The position numbers and the translations under genes were made by a program. From the NCBI GenBank assembly GCA_021810635.1, contig JAJZIH010000013.1, positions 1 through 57,234 of the forward strand: a DNA stretch of 57,234 nucleotides. The letters are read 5' to 3'. This document shows positions 7,884-16,661 of this stretch, piece by piece. Under the pieces are notes generated by a model that did not search any database, had not been told where the DNA came from, and saw only the letters and a program-made list of their open reading frames with translations. The DNA is from Pseudomonadota bacterium (GTDB taxonomy: Bacteria > Pseudomonadota > Gammaproteobacteria > JAKAQQ01). Position 1 is the stretch's first letter. Every line of letters begins with the position of its first letter.

Positions 7884-9466
7884 ACCCGGCCCCGCTCTGG
7901 ATCGGGGGATCGTTCCGTCCCTCGGCGGACGGCCTGCCGGGCTTTCGGGCTTTCAATCCCGAAACCGGCCGGCCGATCTCGGGCGAATACCCGACGAGCG
8001 GCCTCCGCGACCTCGACACCTTCCTCGACGCTGCCTCCGGGGTTGCCCCCGCACTGGCCGCAGCACCCGCCGAATCAATCGCCCGCTTCCTCGAAGGTTA
8101 CGCCTCGCGCATCGAGTCTCGTGCCGTCGCGCTCTCGGGGCTTGCCTACGAAGAGACGGCGCTGCCGGTCCGGCCGCGCCTCTTCGAGGTGGAGCTGCCG
8201 CGCACGCTGAAGCAGCTCCGGGAGGGAGCCCGCATCGCCCGCAGCCGGAATTGGCGCGAACCTGTGATCGACACGGGGGCCAACCTCCGCACGCTGCGGG
8301 GGCCCCTCGGCAAACCCGTCGTGATCTTCAGCCCCAACAACTTTCCATTTGCCTTCAATGCGCTGTCCGGCAGCGACTTCGTGAGCGCCTGTGTCGCCCA
8401 GAACCCCGTCCTGGCCAAGGCCCATCCCGGCCATCCGCACGTGACCGAGGCTTTGGCTGATCTGGCTCAAGAGGCGCTCGCGGCGGCGGGGTTGCCGCCG
8501 GGATCCATCCAGCTCTGCTACGGACTCGACGAGACGGCGGGTTTCGCCCTCGTCGGCGACCGGCGGGTCGGCGCCGTCTGTTTCACGGGAAGCCGCACGG
8601 CCGGGCTCGCGCTCAAGGCCCACGCCGATTCCGCCGGCATCCCGTTCTTCGGCGAGTTCTCCTCGACGAACCCCGTCTTCATCCTGCCGGGGGCCCTGGC
8701 CGAACGCGGCGAGGCCCTGGCCTCCGAAATCGCCACGTCCTGCCTCATGGGATCCGGCCAGTTCTGCACCAAGCCGGGGCTCCTCGTTCTGCCAGCCTGC
8801 CCCGGCGCTTTGGCCTGGCTCGAGACCCTGACCGGTCTTTTCGCCTCCGCCCCGCCCGCCACCCTCCTCGCCGCAGGCGTCCGCGACCGCTTCGAAGCCG
8901 CCCTGGCGCGCTGGGAGAGGGCCGGTGCTCGGCGGCTCGGCGGAGGTGGACCCGTCACCCAGGCAGGTTTCCGGGTCAGCCCCGCACTGTTCGGGGTCGA
9001 TGCCCGGACGTTTTTGGCCAACCCGGGCGAACTCGAGACGGAAGCCTTCGGCCCGGCGGCGCTCGTCGTCCACGACATCGACCCCAGGGAGATGCCCAGC
9101 CTCGCCGCCAGACTCGAGGGCCAGCTCACGGCAACCCTCCTCTCCGACCACGCCGGGGCTGACGAGGCCCTCTACACGCCACTCGCCTCCGTGCTGCGGA
9201 CCCGGGCCGGCCGGCTCCTCAACGACAAAATGCCGACCGGGGTCCTGGTGTCCCCGGCCATGAACCACGGCGGTCCGTTCCCGGCGACGAACCAGCCCGG
9301 GTTCACGTCGGTGGGGCTGCCGGGCGCCATCCGGCGCCTGACCATGCTCTACTGCTACGACAACGTCCGCCCCGACCGGCTGCCCGACGAACTCGGCAAC
9401 CCCAATCCGGTCCCCGGCCTGTGGCGGCTGGTCGACGGCAACTGGATTTCGGGAGACATCGACTGA
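7880..9466 (+). CDS. lhpG: Alpha-ketoglutarate semialdehyde dehydrogenase
   Basis: A 528-residue aldehyde dehydrogenase. The nucleotide-site motif FSPNNFPFAFN, the general-base Glu in FFGEFSSTNPVF and the catalytic Cys in GSGQFCTKPG are all present. The SxNPVF and GQFCTxPG wording is typical of the alpha-ketoglutarate semialdehyde dehydrogenase branch rather than of general ALDHs. It oxidises the semialdehyde to 2-oxoglutarate with NAD(P)+, which feeds hydroxyproline carbon into the TCA cycle. I start at ATG 7880, which overlaps the lhpC stop by 4 bases. The intergenic sequence after it has a short GC-rich inverted repeat (AAGGCC...GGCCTT) followed by a -10-like element, so the permease gene may have its own promoter as well. 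Confidence 0.9.
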   Translation: MNPAPLWIGGSFRPSADGLPGFRAFNPETGRPISGEYPTSGLRDLDTFLDAASGVAPALAAAPAESIARFLEGYASRIESRAVALSGLAYEETALPVRPRLFEVELPRTLKQLREGARIARSRNWREPVIDTGANLRTLRGPLGKPVVIFSPNNFPFAFNALSGSDFVSACVAQNPVLAKAHPGHPHVTEALADLAQEALAAAGLPPGSIQLCYGLDETAGFALVGDRRVGAVCFTGSRTAGLALKAHADSAGIPFFGEFSSTNPVFILPGALAERGEALASEIATSCLMGSGQFCTKPGLLVLPACPGALAWLETLTGLFASAPPATLLAAGVRDRFEAALARWERAGARRLGGGGPVTQAGFRVSPALFGVDARTFLANPGELETEAFGPAALVVHDIDPREMPSLAARLEGQLTATLLSDHAGADEALYTPLASVLRTRAGRLLNDKMPTGVLVSPAMNHGGPFPATNQPGFTSVGLPGAIRRLTMLYCYDNVRPDRLPDELGNPNPVPGLWRLVDGNWISGDID

Positions 9467-9493
9467 AGGCCACCGCCGGAACGCCGGCCTTGC

Positions 9494-9499
9494 TATGAT
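9494..9499 (+). promoter_or_regulatory. Putative extended -10 element before the permease gene
   Basis: TGCTATGAT fits an extended -10 hexamer (TGn-TATGAT) 45 bases before the permease ATG. No good -35 element is visible, which extended -10 promoters can tolerate. It would allow permease expression partly independent of the catabolic genes. Confidence 0.4.
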
Positions 9500-9544
9500 G
9501 GCCCGACCCCGCCCCAGAACGGCCCCAGCCCCCCGGAGCAACCC

Positions 9545-10972
9545 ATGGCGATCTGGCAGCAGCTGACCCGCCACAAGTCGGTCGAGGAGATCCAGCGAGA
9601 AGCGGGCGAGAGCCACGCGTTCAAGCGCGTGCTCGGACTCGGTCACCTCACCGCCATCGGGCTTGGCGGCATCATCGGCGTCGGCATCTTCGTGCTCACG
9701 GGAATCGTGGCAGCCAAGGACTCGGGGCCGGCCATCGTGATCTCCTTCCTCATCGCGGGTACCGCGAGCGCGGCGGCGGCCCTCTGCTACGCCGAGTTTG
9801 CGGGCATGCTCCCCGTGACCGGCAGCACCTACGCCTATACCTATGCCGTCCTTGGAGAATTTCCGGCCTGGCTCATCGGCTGGGACTTCCTGCTCGAGTA
9901 TCCGCTCATCGTGGCGGTGGTCGCAGCCGGCTGGTCCGGCTATGTCCAGGCGCTCCTCGGTTCGGCCGGGATCCATCTGCCGACGTGGGCCCAAGGCGCC
10001 ATGGGGAGCGGGCCGGGCCATGTCTTCGACGTCATCGCGGCCGGCGTGGCGATCGCGATCGCCATCCTGCTCACCGTCCGTACCGAGTGGGGAGCGCGCT
10101 TCAACTCGACGATCGTCACCGTCAAGATCCTGGGGCTCCTCCTCGTGGTTGCGGTCGGCCTGTTTTTCATCCACCCCGCCAACTGGCATCCTTTCATGCC
10201 GTTCGGCTTCCACGGCGTGCTCGTGGGGGCGGCGGTGGTCTTCTTCGCCGTCTTCGGCTACGACACACTGACGACCGCTGCCGAGGAATCCAAGAACCCC
10301 CAGCGCGACCTGCCATGGGCGGTGGTCCTCTCGCTCGCGATTTCGATGGCGCTCTACCTCGCGGTCTGCCTCGTGCTGACCGGGATCGTCCCCTACACCT
10401 CGCTCAACAACGCCGCCCCCGTGGCCAACGCCTTCTCCGCGATCGGTCTTCCCTGGGTCATGGTCGTGATCTCGCTGGCCGCGATCGCCGGCATCACGAG
10501 CGTGCTCTTTGCGAACCTCCTGGCCGGAGCCCGCATCGGCTTCGCCCTCTCCCGGGACGGGCTCCTCCCGACCTGGTTCTCCCGCGTGCACCCGCGCTTC
10601 GGGACTCCCTACCGGACCACCCTCCCGCTCGGCCTCCTGATCGCCGTCGTGGCTGGACTGTTTCCGCTGACCACCGTGGCCCGTCTCGTCAACATCGGAT
10701 TCCTGTCGGCCTTCATCGTGATCTCGGGATCGATCCTGGTCCTGCGCCACACCCGACCCGACCTTCCGCGCCGCTTCCGCACCCCGTGGGTCCCCGTGGT
10801 TCCCCTGATCGGCATGGGGTTTTCGGCGTGGCTCATCACGGGCCTGCCGGCCTCGACCGACTGGGGATTCGCCATCTGGATCGGGCTCGGCGTCCTCGTC
10901 TATTTCGGCTACGGCATCCGGCGAAGCCGGCTGGGCCCCCGGCCCGCTCCGGAAACCCTCCCCTCGTCCTGA
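9545..10972 (+). CDS. APC-superfamily amino acid permease
   Basis: A 475-residue inner-membrane transporter with 12 or more hydrophobic helices. The first helix carries GLGGIIGVGIFVLTG, the unwound substrate-binding helix typical of APC transporters. The VFFAVFGYDTLTTAAEE segment is the matching helix-6 motif of the CAT/YfnA-like branch. It follows the hydroxyproline genes on the same strand with a GGAG ribosome site before ATG 9545. By position the most likely cargo is hydroxyproline or proline, but the branch transports many amino acids. It ends the catabolic cluster; the 63 bases to the convergent glutathione transferase gene contain no clear T-run terminator. Confidence 0.88.
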   Translation: MAIWQQLTRHKSVEEIQREAGESHAFKRVLGLGHLTAIGLGGIIGVGIFVLTGIVAAKDSGPAIVISFLIAGTASAAAALCYAEFAGMLPVTGSTYAYTYAVLGEFPAWLIGWDFLLEYPLIVAVVAAGWSGYVQALLGSAGIHLPTWAQGAMGSGPGHVFDVIAAGVAIAIAILLTVRTEWGARFNSTIVTVKILGLLLVVAVGLFFIHPANWHPFMPFGFHGVLVGAAVVFFAVFGYDTLTTAAEESKNPQRDLPWAVVLSLAISMALYLAVCLVLTGIVPYTSLNNAAPVANAFSAIGLPWVMVVISLAAIAGITSVLFANLLAGARIGFALSRDGLLPTWFSRVHPRFGTPYRTTLPLGLLIAVVAGLFPLTTVARLVNIGFLSAFIVISGSILVLRHTRPDLPRRFRTPWVPVVPLIGMGFSAWLITGLPASTDWGFAIWIGLGVLVYFGYGIRRSRLGPRPAPETLPSS

Positions 10973-11035
10973 TCCCGCCGCGTCGAACCACCCTTCCCTC
11001 GGAACGGGACGGCCGGGGTGGACAGGCGGCTGGTC

Positions 11036-11644
11036 TCAGACCTTGAGTCCCTCGGCCGCGAATGCCTGTTGCACGGCCGGACGGCTTGCGATCCGCTTCT
11101 GGTAGTCGACCAGAGCCGGCCAGGGCGAGAGATCAAAACCGACCGTCTTTGACCAGTTGGTCACGGTAAAGCAGTAGGCATCGACCACGGTGAAGGTGGC
11201 GCCCATGAGAAAGGGTTGCCGGGCCAGCGTCTCGGATACAAACGCATAGCGCCGTTCGAGATTGCCCGTGAAGATCTTTTTGATGTCCGCTGGAATCTGT
11301 GGGTTGAAGAGGGGCGAATACTGCTTGTGGAGCTCCGTGCTCACAAAATTGAGCCATTCCTGGAGACGGCTGCGTTCGAAGGTTCCGGCACGCGGCGCAA
11401 GCCCGCTCTCGGGCTTGCGGTCGGCCAGATACTGGACGATGGCCGGCCCCTCGGTCAGGATCGCTCCATCATCGAGTTCAAGGGCCGGCACATAACCCTT
11501 CGGATTGATGCCGAGAAAGTTCCGGCCGGTCTCGGTTTTCTTGGTCTTCAGGTCGACCCGTTCGAGGGAGACGGGAAGGCCGGCCTCGCGGCAGACGATG
11601 TGCGGAGAAAGCGAACAGGCACCGGGAGAATAGTAAAGCCTCAT
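11036..11644 (-). CDS. Glutathione S-transferase, beta-class type
   Basis: A 202-residue cytoplasmic enzyme of the usual GST length. The N-terminal thioredoxin-like domain starts MRLYYSPGACSLSPHI, with Cys10 in the position used by bacterial beta-class GSTs. GYVPALELDDG and LTEGPAIVQYLAD are the conserved glutathione-site segments. The C-terminal domain is helical, with FLMGATFTVVDAYCF matching the usual N-capping box region. It probably conjugates glutathione to electrophiles or handles peroxides; no neighbour points to one substrate. It is transcribed towards the permease gene. Confidence 0.92.
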   Translation of the reverse strand: MRLYYSPGACSLSPHIVCREAGLPVSLERVDLKTKKTETGRNFLGINPKGYVPALELDDGAILTEGPAIVQYLADRKPESGLAPRAGTFERSRLQEWLNFVSTELHKQYSPLFNPQIPADIKKIFTGNLERRYAFVSETLARQPFLMGATFTVVDAYCFTVTNWSKTVGFDLSPWPALVDYQKRIASRPAVQQAFAAEGLKV

Positions 11645-11724
11645 CTCGAACCCTCCAGTTCAGGCGGCGTATTCTGATGGTCAACAAAGATCATCACCTT
11701 TTACCAAGGAGTGAATACGCCGTT

Positions 11725-11990
11725 ATGAGAAACGATACAGTAGTGACGCTGAAGAATCCAGGGGTCCCGGGATGGTCCAGGATCCATTGACCGCAGTCCT
11801 TCGGGAAGGAACGCAACAGTTGCTGGCCCAGGCGACCGAAACCGAGGTGGCGGAGTTCCTTGCGCAGCATCGGGGGTTGCGCGATGACGCCGGCCGCCAG
11901 CGGCTGGTCCGGAATGGCTATCTGCCGGCCCGCACCATCTAGACCGGCATCGGCGAGGTTCCGGTCAAGGCTCCCCGGGTGCGTGCCCTC
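11725..11990 (+). pseudogene. IS256-family transposase, 5' remnant
   Basis: The translated sequence matches the N-terminus of IS256-family (mutator) transposases: DPLTAVLREGTQQLLAQA, then EVAEFLAQHRGLRDDAGRQR, VRNGYLPARTI and TGIGEVPVKAPRVR. The likely original start is ATG 11725 behind AAGGAG, but a frameshift lies between it and the conserved part, which is in frame from 11772. The conserved reading is interrupted by TAG at 11941. Similarity stops near 11990, just before the 3' end of the DUF1998 helicase gene. The catalytic DDE region is missing, so the element is dead. Confidence 0.75.
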
Positions 11991-12020
11991 CCCGTATGCC
12001 GCATTCAGATACAAAGCTCA

Positions 12021-15000
12021 TCATTCCCAGTCCCTCAGAATGCTAGCCAAGAACTCCGCGGTCGGCCCACGCTTGAGCTTGGGGTGGGCGAACTGATTCG
12101 CATAGTGGCGCAGACAGGCGTAGCAGCTCGCGTCGGGGGCGCAACCGCGGCAATCGGCGACTCGAGCGCGCGAGATCTCGAGCACTTGACGAAACGTCTC
12201 CGGCTCTTCGAGTCGCGCCACCAGGCCGGCTCCGCCTGGGACGGCATCGTACAGGACAATCTCGTGTGTATCCGGTCCAGAAGCGCGAACCGTGACGTTG
12301 AGGTCTTGGCGTGGTACTTCAAGAACCTCCGCCGCGCCATGAGCGAGCGCATACGCGAGCGAGTGGTAGAACCAGAGGCGCTCCTCCGGGGAAAGCTCGG
12401 TCGGCTGGCGAACGAAGCGAATGCGAAGAACGTCGCTGACAAACCGGTGTCCGAGAGCGACCGACTCGAGCGTGCCCCTGCATGCGCGGCCTGTCGGAGA
12501 CTCGTGCTCAACGGTCGCCAGTGCGCTCCCGAAGCCAGCGCCGCATTCGGCGCAGATCCAGAAACCTCCGCCTTTCCGCCCTTCGCAAAGCACCACGAGA
12601 TAACCTGGAGACGCCTTCCACACCTGAGCAATGCCGCCCAGCATTACCGACTCGTCATCCAAACCGGCCATGCCACTGAAGTACGGACGCGAGGTGAAAA
12701 GACGCCTCGGTCTTCCTTTTGGCTCGCCTCCTTCTCGCGCGGCCACAAACCCGAATATCGGATCTACCCAAGTTTGCGTGCGCGCCTGCGTGCAGCAGCC
12801 TAGACCACTGGGTTCCTGGCCCTCGGGCCAGGTCTCGAAAGTACCGTGCGTCCTGCATTTCCGGTATTGCAACCGATCCCACGCCTTGCCGGCCACTCTT
12901 TTCAGGCCGTTCGACGTCCACAGTCGCTTGTTCGCAATTACTTCGGCGCCTGGAGCGAACTCAGCCACCGCAATAGCCAAGTCACGCTGCAAAGCCACTG
13001 TGGAAGCCTGATTGCTCCGCTGCAGATCAAGATCCACGACATCCACCGGAAATCCGTATTTCGGAATCACCGCCTTACGCGATAGGAAGCTGATCACGTC
13101 TTCGCCAACGATCGTCGCCAGGCGTCGTTGTGTCCACTCGGCGCTCTTGAAGTCTTTACGGTTCACGCAGTCACACTGGAGATCCTCAACCTTCCGATAG
13201 TCGTCCGACACCTCGGCTTGGGCTCGATCCAAAGCCGTGCCCGTGCCAGCCACCCTGTCAGTCCAGGTTCCGTCGAACAGACCGACTTTTTCCTTCAAGG
13301 AATCAGGTACGATGGCCGTTAGACGCCTCTCGATCTCGGTTTGGTGATCGCGGAGGAAGCGTCTGACCTCCTGGACAGCCGTCGGCTCGCTCATCGTTCC
13401 CATCAAGCCTTTCACGTTAGTCTCGAAGCGGTCGCGATGCTCCTGAAAGAACGCCGCGAGCGCGACAGCCACGACGTGCCTTAAGACAATCTTGTCGTTC
13501 GTGACGGTGAGGATCGGCGGCTTGGCCGTGCCTGCCATGATGCGGAACGGGTCATCAAAAGCCGCCTGGTCGTGCGGTCGACGCCGACAGTAGGTGATTG
13601 CGAAACCAGGATACACTCTGCGGCCTGCACGTCCAACCCGTTGCGCATAGTTGAACGGCTCGGGGGGAACGTTCCTCAGAAAGATGGTGTCCAGATCGCC
13701 GAGGTCGATCCCAAGCTCGAAGGTAGTCGAGCAACTCAAGAGATGGATGCGCCCTGCCTCGAAGTCATCTTGGAAGCTGCGGGCCTCCTCACGGGCGATC
13801 TGCGCGGTGTGTTCCTCCGCGCGGAGCATCGGCGGCAGGGGCCGGTCGTAGAGCACCCGATAGTGATCGGCCGCGACTGCGGCTTCGGAATCGGCCTGAG
13901 CCAAAACTCCGGGGCAGCCGTAGCGGGCGCACACGTTACCGATGGAATCAGCATGAAGGCGTCCGCAGGTCGTACACCTGAAGAGTCGGTCGTCCGCCCG
14001 GAGTAGCTGGGCACGCCACCACCGCGGGTAGGCTCGACGGCCATTCCCGGATGCGCGCAGCAGTGGCGCGGTACCCTGATAGCGCAACACCATCTCCCAG
14101 ACCTCATGAAGGAGCGCTCGGGCGGCGGCAACGCGTTCGGCTGGGGTCATGCCGGCCGGCCCGTGGCACTCGAGCCAACGGGTGAGAAGCGCAACCCGCC
14201 TCGTCTTCGCACCATCCCACGCCTTGGTCGACTGCCCCCCTCCGATCGCCATTTGGCTCTGCTTGGCCTTGAGCTTCAAGTCGTCCCACTGGATACGCAC
14301 GGAGTGATCCACATCCAGTTCCACACAGTGATCGGTCCGAAGGCTGTCGAGAAGATATGCGACAACTTTGCGAGCCTCCGCAGCCTCCAGGTTCCACGGT
14401 TGCTGCCCCAGCGATGCGGGAAGGTTCACATCGGGTGGGAGGTGGAAGAACCACCTGACGAGTCCTACGCCTTCGAGAGAGATGCGCGGCTGATCTGTCA
14501 GGAGTTCGCGGAGTAGATGGACCCACGCGCTCTGCAGCTGTTCCCGGTCGGTGAGCGGTTCGCCGCCTCCTTCACCCTTAAGCAGCTCCCGGATCTCGAG
14601 CGCGAGCTCATGTAGTCCGAACTCGGCAACATCAGTGCTCGCGATCTGGCGCAGGGCTTGCAAAATGAGCACGCGGCTGTGGATCGCCTCGTACGTGTCT
14701 TGGAGGTACCAAGCAAAGAACGCGGCTTCCTGTCGGCCGTCGGCGAACGCGAGGACTTTCCGTCTGCTCTCCGGAAGGAGCTGGTGAAGGGTCGTTGCGA
14801 TGACCGCGTTTGGGCCGTCCGTTCCGTGCGTGATCTCCCGGACGGGATCCGGCGCTCTGTAGCCGCACCGCCCGCACCGGCTGAGTTGATCCTCATGGCT
14901 CTCGCGCTCCTCCTCGAAGACGAGACGGAGCGTCGCCCCATGTCCGCACGACGTATCCTTTGGATTGGCCGACTTCCGGCTAAGCCTCCCGCACTGTGTG

Positions 15001-16661
15001 CAGAAGCTCACGAGACGGTTATTGTTGCTCCCAGATTCCTCGCCGGGTGATCCATCAAGCGGCCGGTAGAACTCGATCTTGTAGTCCTGTTCGGTCTCAT
15101 CGCGCATCGCCTCGGCAAGGTGATCGCCGTCGCGTCGTCCGACCAGGTAGTGCTGCCCGCACTCTCGACACAATGCGATCTCGAAGGATGGTGCGTTTGC
15201 CCCGACTCCCGAGCCTCGGGCCAGCGATACTTCCCGCTGCGGGTGATAGCGGATGAACGCCCCCTCGAGACCGCGAACAAAAAGATGATATCGGCAGGAC
15301 AGGAGCGGCGACTTCGATCGCGGGTCTTCCGCGCGAACGAGGACATCGACGAACGCTGAAACGAGGCGTGGTCGGTCCTGTTCAGGAGCATCTCCGAAGA
15401 TCGCGTCACCGATCTCGGTCAATTGGCGCGGCGACTGGAGCAACTGTCGAAGGCGGAGAGCACGTTCCTCGGTCGCGAAGAGCCCATGGAGGCGGCCAGG
15501 AATCGAGCCACCCTGCGTCCCATCGGCGGCCGCTGGCGCCAAGCCTTCTAGCACCGCGGCGGATCCGGGTGCGTCTTCTTGACGGATGCGCTCGGCTAGG
15601 TTGAGCAGCGGCTCCACCCCGATTCGAAAGGAGGTTGACTTGACGGGCTCAATGGGCACTACCTCGCCGGTGAGGATGTCCTCATCCTCGAATGGCTCAC
15701 CGAAGAGCTCCGTTGCGAAATCCGCGAGGGCCTTCCGGTCATCAGTCCCGCCACCGAGGGACGCGCTCGTCGCAATGCACTGGAATCCCGCCTCCTGGCC
15801 ACCTTCGCGAAGCCGCTGTTTCAGGCGACGGAGCAACATGGCGATCTCCATGCCCTTCGCGCCCTTGTACTGATGTGCCTCGTCGAGAACTAGGAAACGC
15901 CAGGTCGCGCCACGGCCGTCATCGAAGAGCGGCGTCTCCTTCGGCCGCAGCAGGAGGTACTCGAGCATGGAGTAGTTCGTGAGAAGGATGTCGGGTGGAT
16001 GCTCGCGCATGTCCTCGCGAAGGATCAACTCGCCATGGCGGGGCTGCGCGAGCTGTAGCTGTTGACGTGCCTTCCGGAATTCGTCATGAGCATCCTCCGG
16101 TGTCTCGCCGGTGTAGCGTCCGAATGTGAATTGGAACGAGCTGTGGTCTTGCTCAAGAATCTCGTGGAACTCGCGGAGGCGGCGGCGCTGATCATTCGCC
16201 AGCGCGTTCATGGGGTAGAGGATCAAGGCGCGGATCCCGACCGATCGCCCGTCCGCTCGCTGCTCGCGCAGGAGATGAAGAAGGATCGGGAGCAGGTACG
16301 CCTCGGTCTTCCCGCTACCGGTGCCGGTTGCGACCACGACGTTCCGGCCACTGGCCAGGCGACGGATAGCCTCCTCCTGGTGGCTGAAGAGCGGACGGTC
16401 ACCGATCGCGGCTCGCGCGAACCCGGGGTCGATCTCCTCGCCGAGGACTTCTCGGAGCACCTCGGAGACCGCTCTGACTCTCCGATAGATAGGAGTTGCC
16501 TCGAGGTAAGGTCCACGCACGAGTTCCCAGTCGGCGAGCGTCTTCTCGAAGGATGTCCTGAGTTCCAGATCCCGGAAGTAGAACATAGTCCGGAGGTAGC
16601 GCCGATACCGGTCAGCGATCTCGCGGCTTGCTTCGATCGGATCGAAGTGCGGCGTACTCAT
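12021..16661 (-). CDS. DEAD/DEAH helicase with DUF1998 C-terminal domain (candidate defence protein)
   Basis: A 1546-residue superfamily 2 helicase. Walker A is ATGTGSGKT (residues 111-119), DEAH is at 260-263, and the C-terminal helicase motifs include STTFELGIDLGDLD and QRVGRAGRR. Zinc-ribbon-like cysteine pairs recur: CRECG, CTQCG, CGRCGY, CTTCG, CAECG. The last 80 residues are a DUF1998/MrfA-like domain: VLYDAVPGGAGLV followed by CRGC, SCYACLRHY and NQFAHPKL. DUF1998 helicases occur in DISARM (DrmA/DrmB), Druantia (DruE) and the repair helicase MrfA. The combination with one large unknown upstream gene most resembles Druantia type III (DruH-DruE), but this protein is shorter than most DruE proteins. 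Its start overlaps the upstream gene's stop by 4 bases (ATGA). I infer DNA translocation in phage or plasmid defence; the exact family is uncertain. Confidence 0.85.
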   Translation of the reverse strand: MSTPHFDPIEASREIADRYRRYLRTMFYFRDLELRTSFEKTLADWELVRGPYLEATPIYRRVRAVSEVLREVLGEEIDPGFARAAIGDRPLFSHQEEAIRRLASGRNVVVATGTGSGKTEAYLLPILLHLLREQRADGRSVGIRALILYPMNALANDQRRRLREFHEILEQDHSSFQFTFGRYTGETPEDAHDEFRKARQQLQLAQPRHGELILREDMREHPPDILLTNYSMLEYLLLRPKETPLFDDGRGATWRFLVLDEAHQYKGAKGMEIAMLLRRLKQRLREGGQEAGFQCIATSASLGGGTDDRKALADFATELFGEPFEDEDILTGEVVPIEPVKSTSFRIGVEPLLNLAERIRQEDAPGSAAVLEGLAPAAADGTQGGSIPGRLHGLFATEERALRLRQLLQSPRQLTEIGDAIFGDAPEQDRPRLVSAFVDVLVRAEDPRSKSPLLSCRYHLFVRGLEGAFIRYHPQREVSLARGSGVGANAPSFEIALCRECGQHYLVGRRDGDHLAEAMRDETEQDYKIEFYRPLDGSPGEESGSNNNRLVSFCTQCGRLSRKSANPKDTSCGHGATLRLVFEEERESHEDQLSRCGRCGYRAPDPVREITHGTDGPNAVIATTLHQLLPESRRKVLAFADGRQEAAFFAWYLQDTYEAIHSRVLILQALRQIASTDVAEFGLHELALEIRELLKGEGGGEPLTDREQLQSAWVHLLRELLTDQPRISLEGVGLVRWFFHLPPDVNLPASLGQQPWNLEAAEARKVVAYLLDSLRTDHCVELDVDHSVRIQWDDLKLKAKQSQMAIGGGQSTKAWDGAKTRRVALLTRWLECHGPAGMTPAERVAAARALLHEVWEMVLRYQGTAPLLRASGNGRRAYPRWWRAQLLRADDRLFRCTTCGRLHADSIGNVCARYGCPGVLAQADSEAAVAADHYRVLYDRPLPPMLRAEEHTAQIAREEARSFQDDFEAGRIHLLSCSTTFELGIDLGDLDTIFLRNVPPEPFNYAQRVGRAGRRVYPGFAITYCRRRPHDQAAFDDPFRIMAGTAKPPILTVTNDKIVLRHVVAVALAAFFQEHRDRFETNVKGLMGTMSEPTAVQEVRRFLRDHQTEIERRLTAIVPDSLKEKVGLFDGTWTDRVAGTGTALDRAQAEVSDDYRKVEDLQCDCVNRKDFKSAEWTQRRLATIVGEDVISFLSRKAVIPKYGFPVDVVDLDLQRSNQASTVALQRDLAIAVAEFAPGAEVIANKRLWTSNGLKRVAGKAWDRLQYRKCRTHGTFETWPEGQEPSGLGCCTQARTQTWVDPIFGFVAAREGGEPKGRPRRLFTSRPYFSGMAGLDDESVMLGGIAQVWKASPGYLVVLCEGRKGGGFWICAECGAGFGSALATVEHESPTGRACRGTLESVALGHRFVSDVLRIRFVRQPTELSPEERLWFYHSLAYALAHGAAEVLEVPRQDLNVTVRASGPDTHEIVLYDAVPGGAGLVARLEEPETFRQVLEISRARVADCRGCAPDASCYACLRHYANQFAHPKLKRGPTAEFLASILRDWE

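Noticed and set aside
8075-10750. An 891-codon open frame on the minus strand
   Set aside because: It is antisense to the aldehyde dehydrogenase and permease genes, which have full family motifs. High GC content produces long open antisense frames; its translation is low-complexity and unlike any protein.
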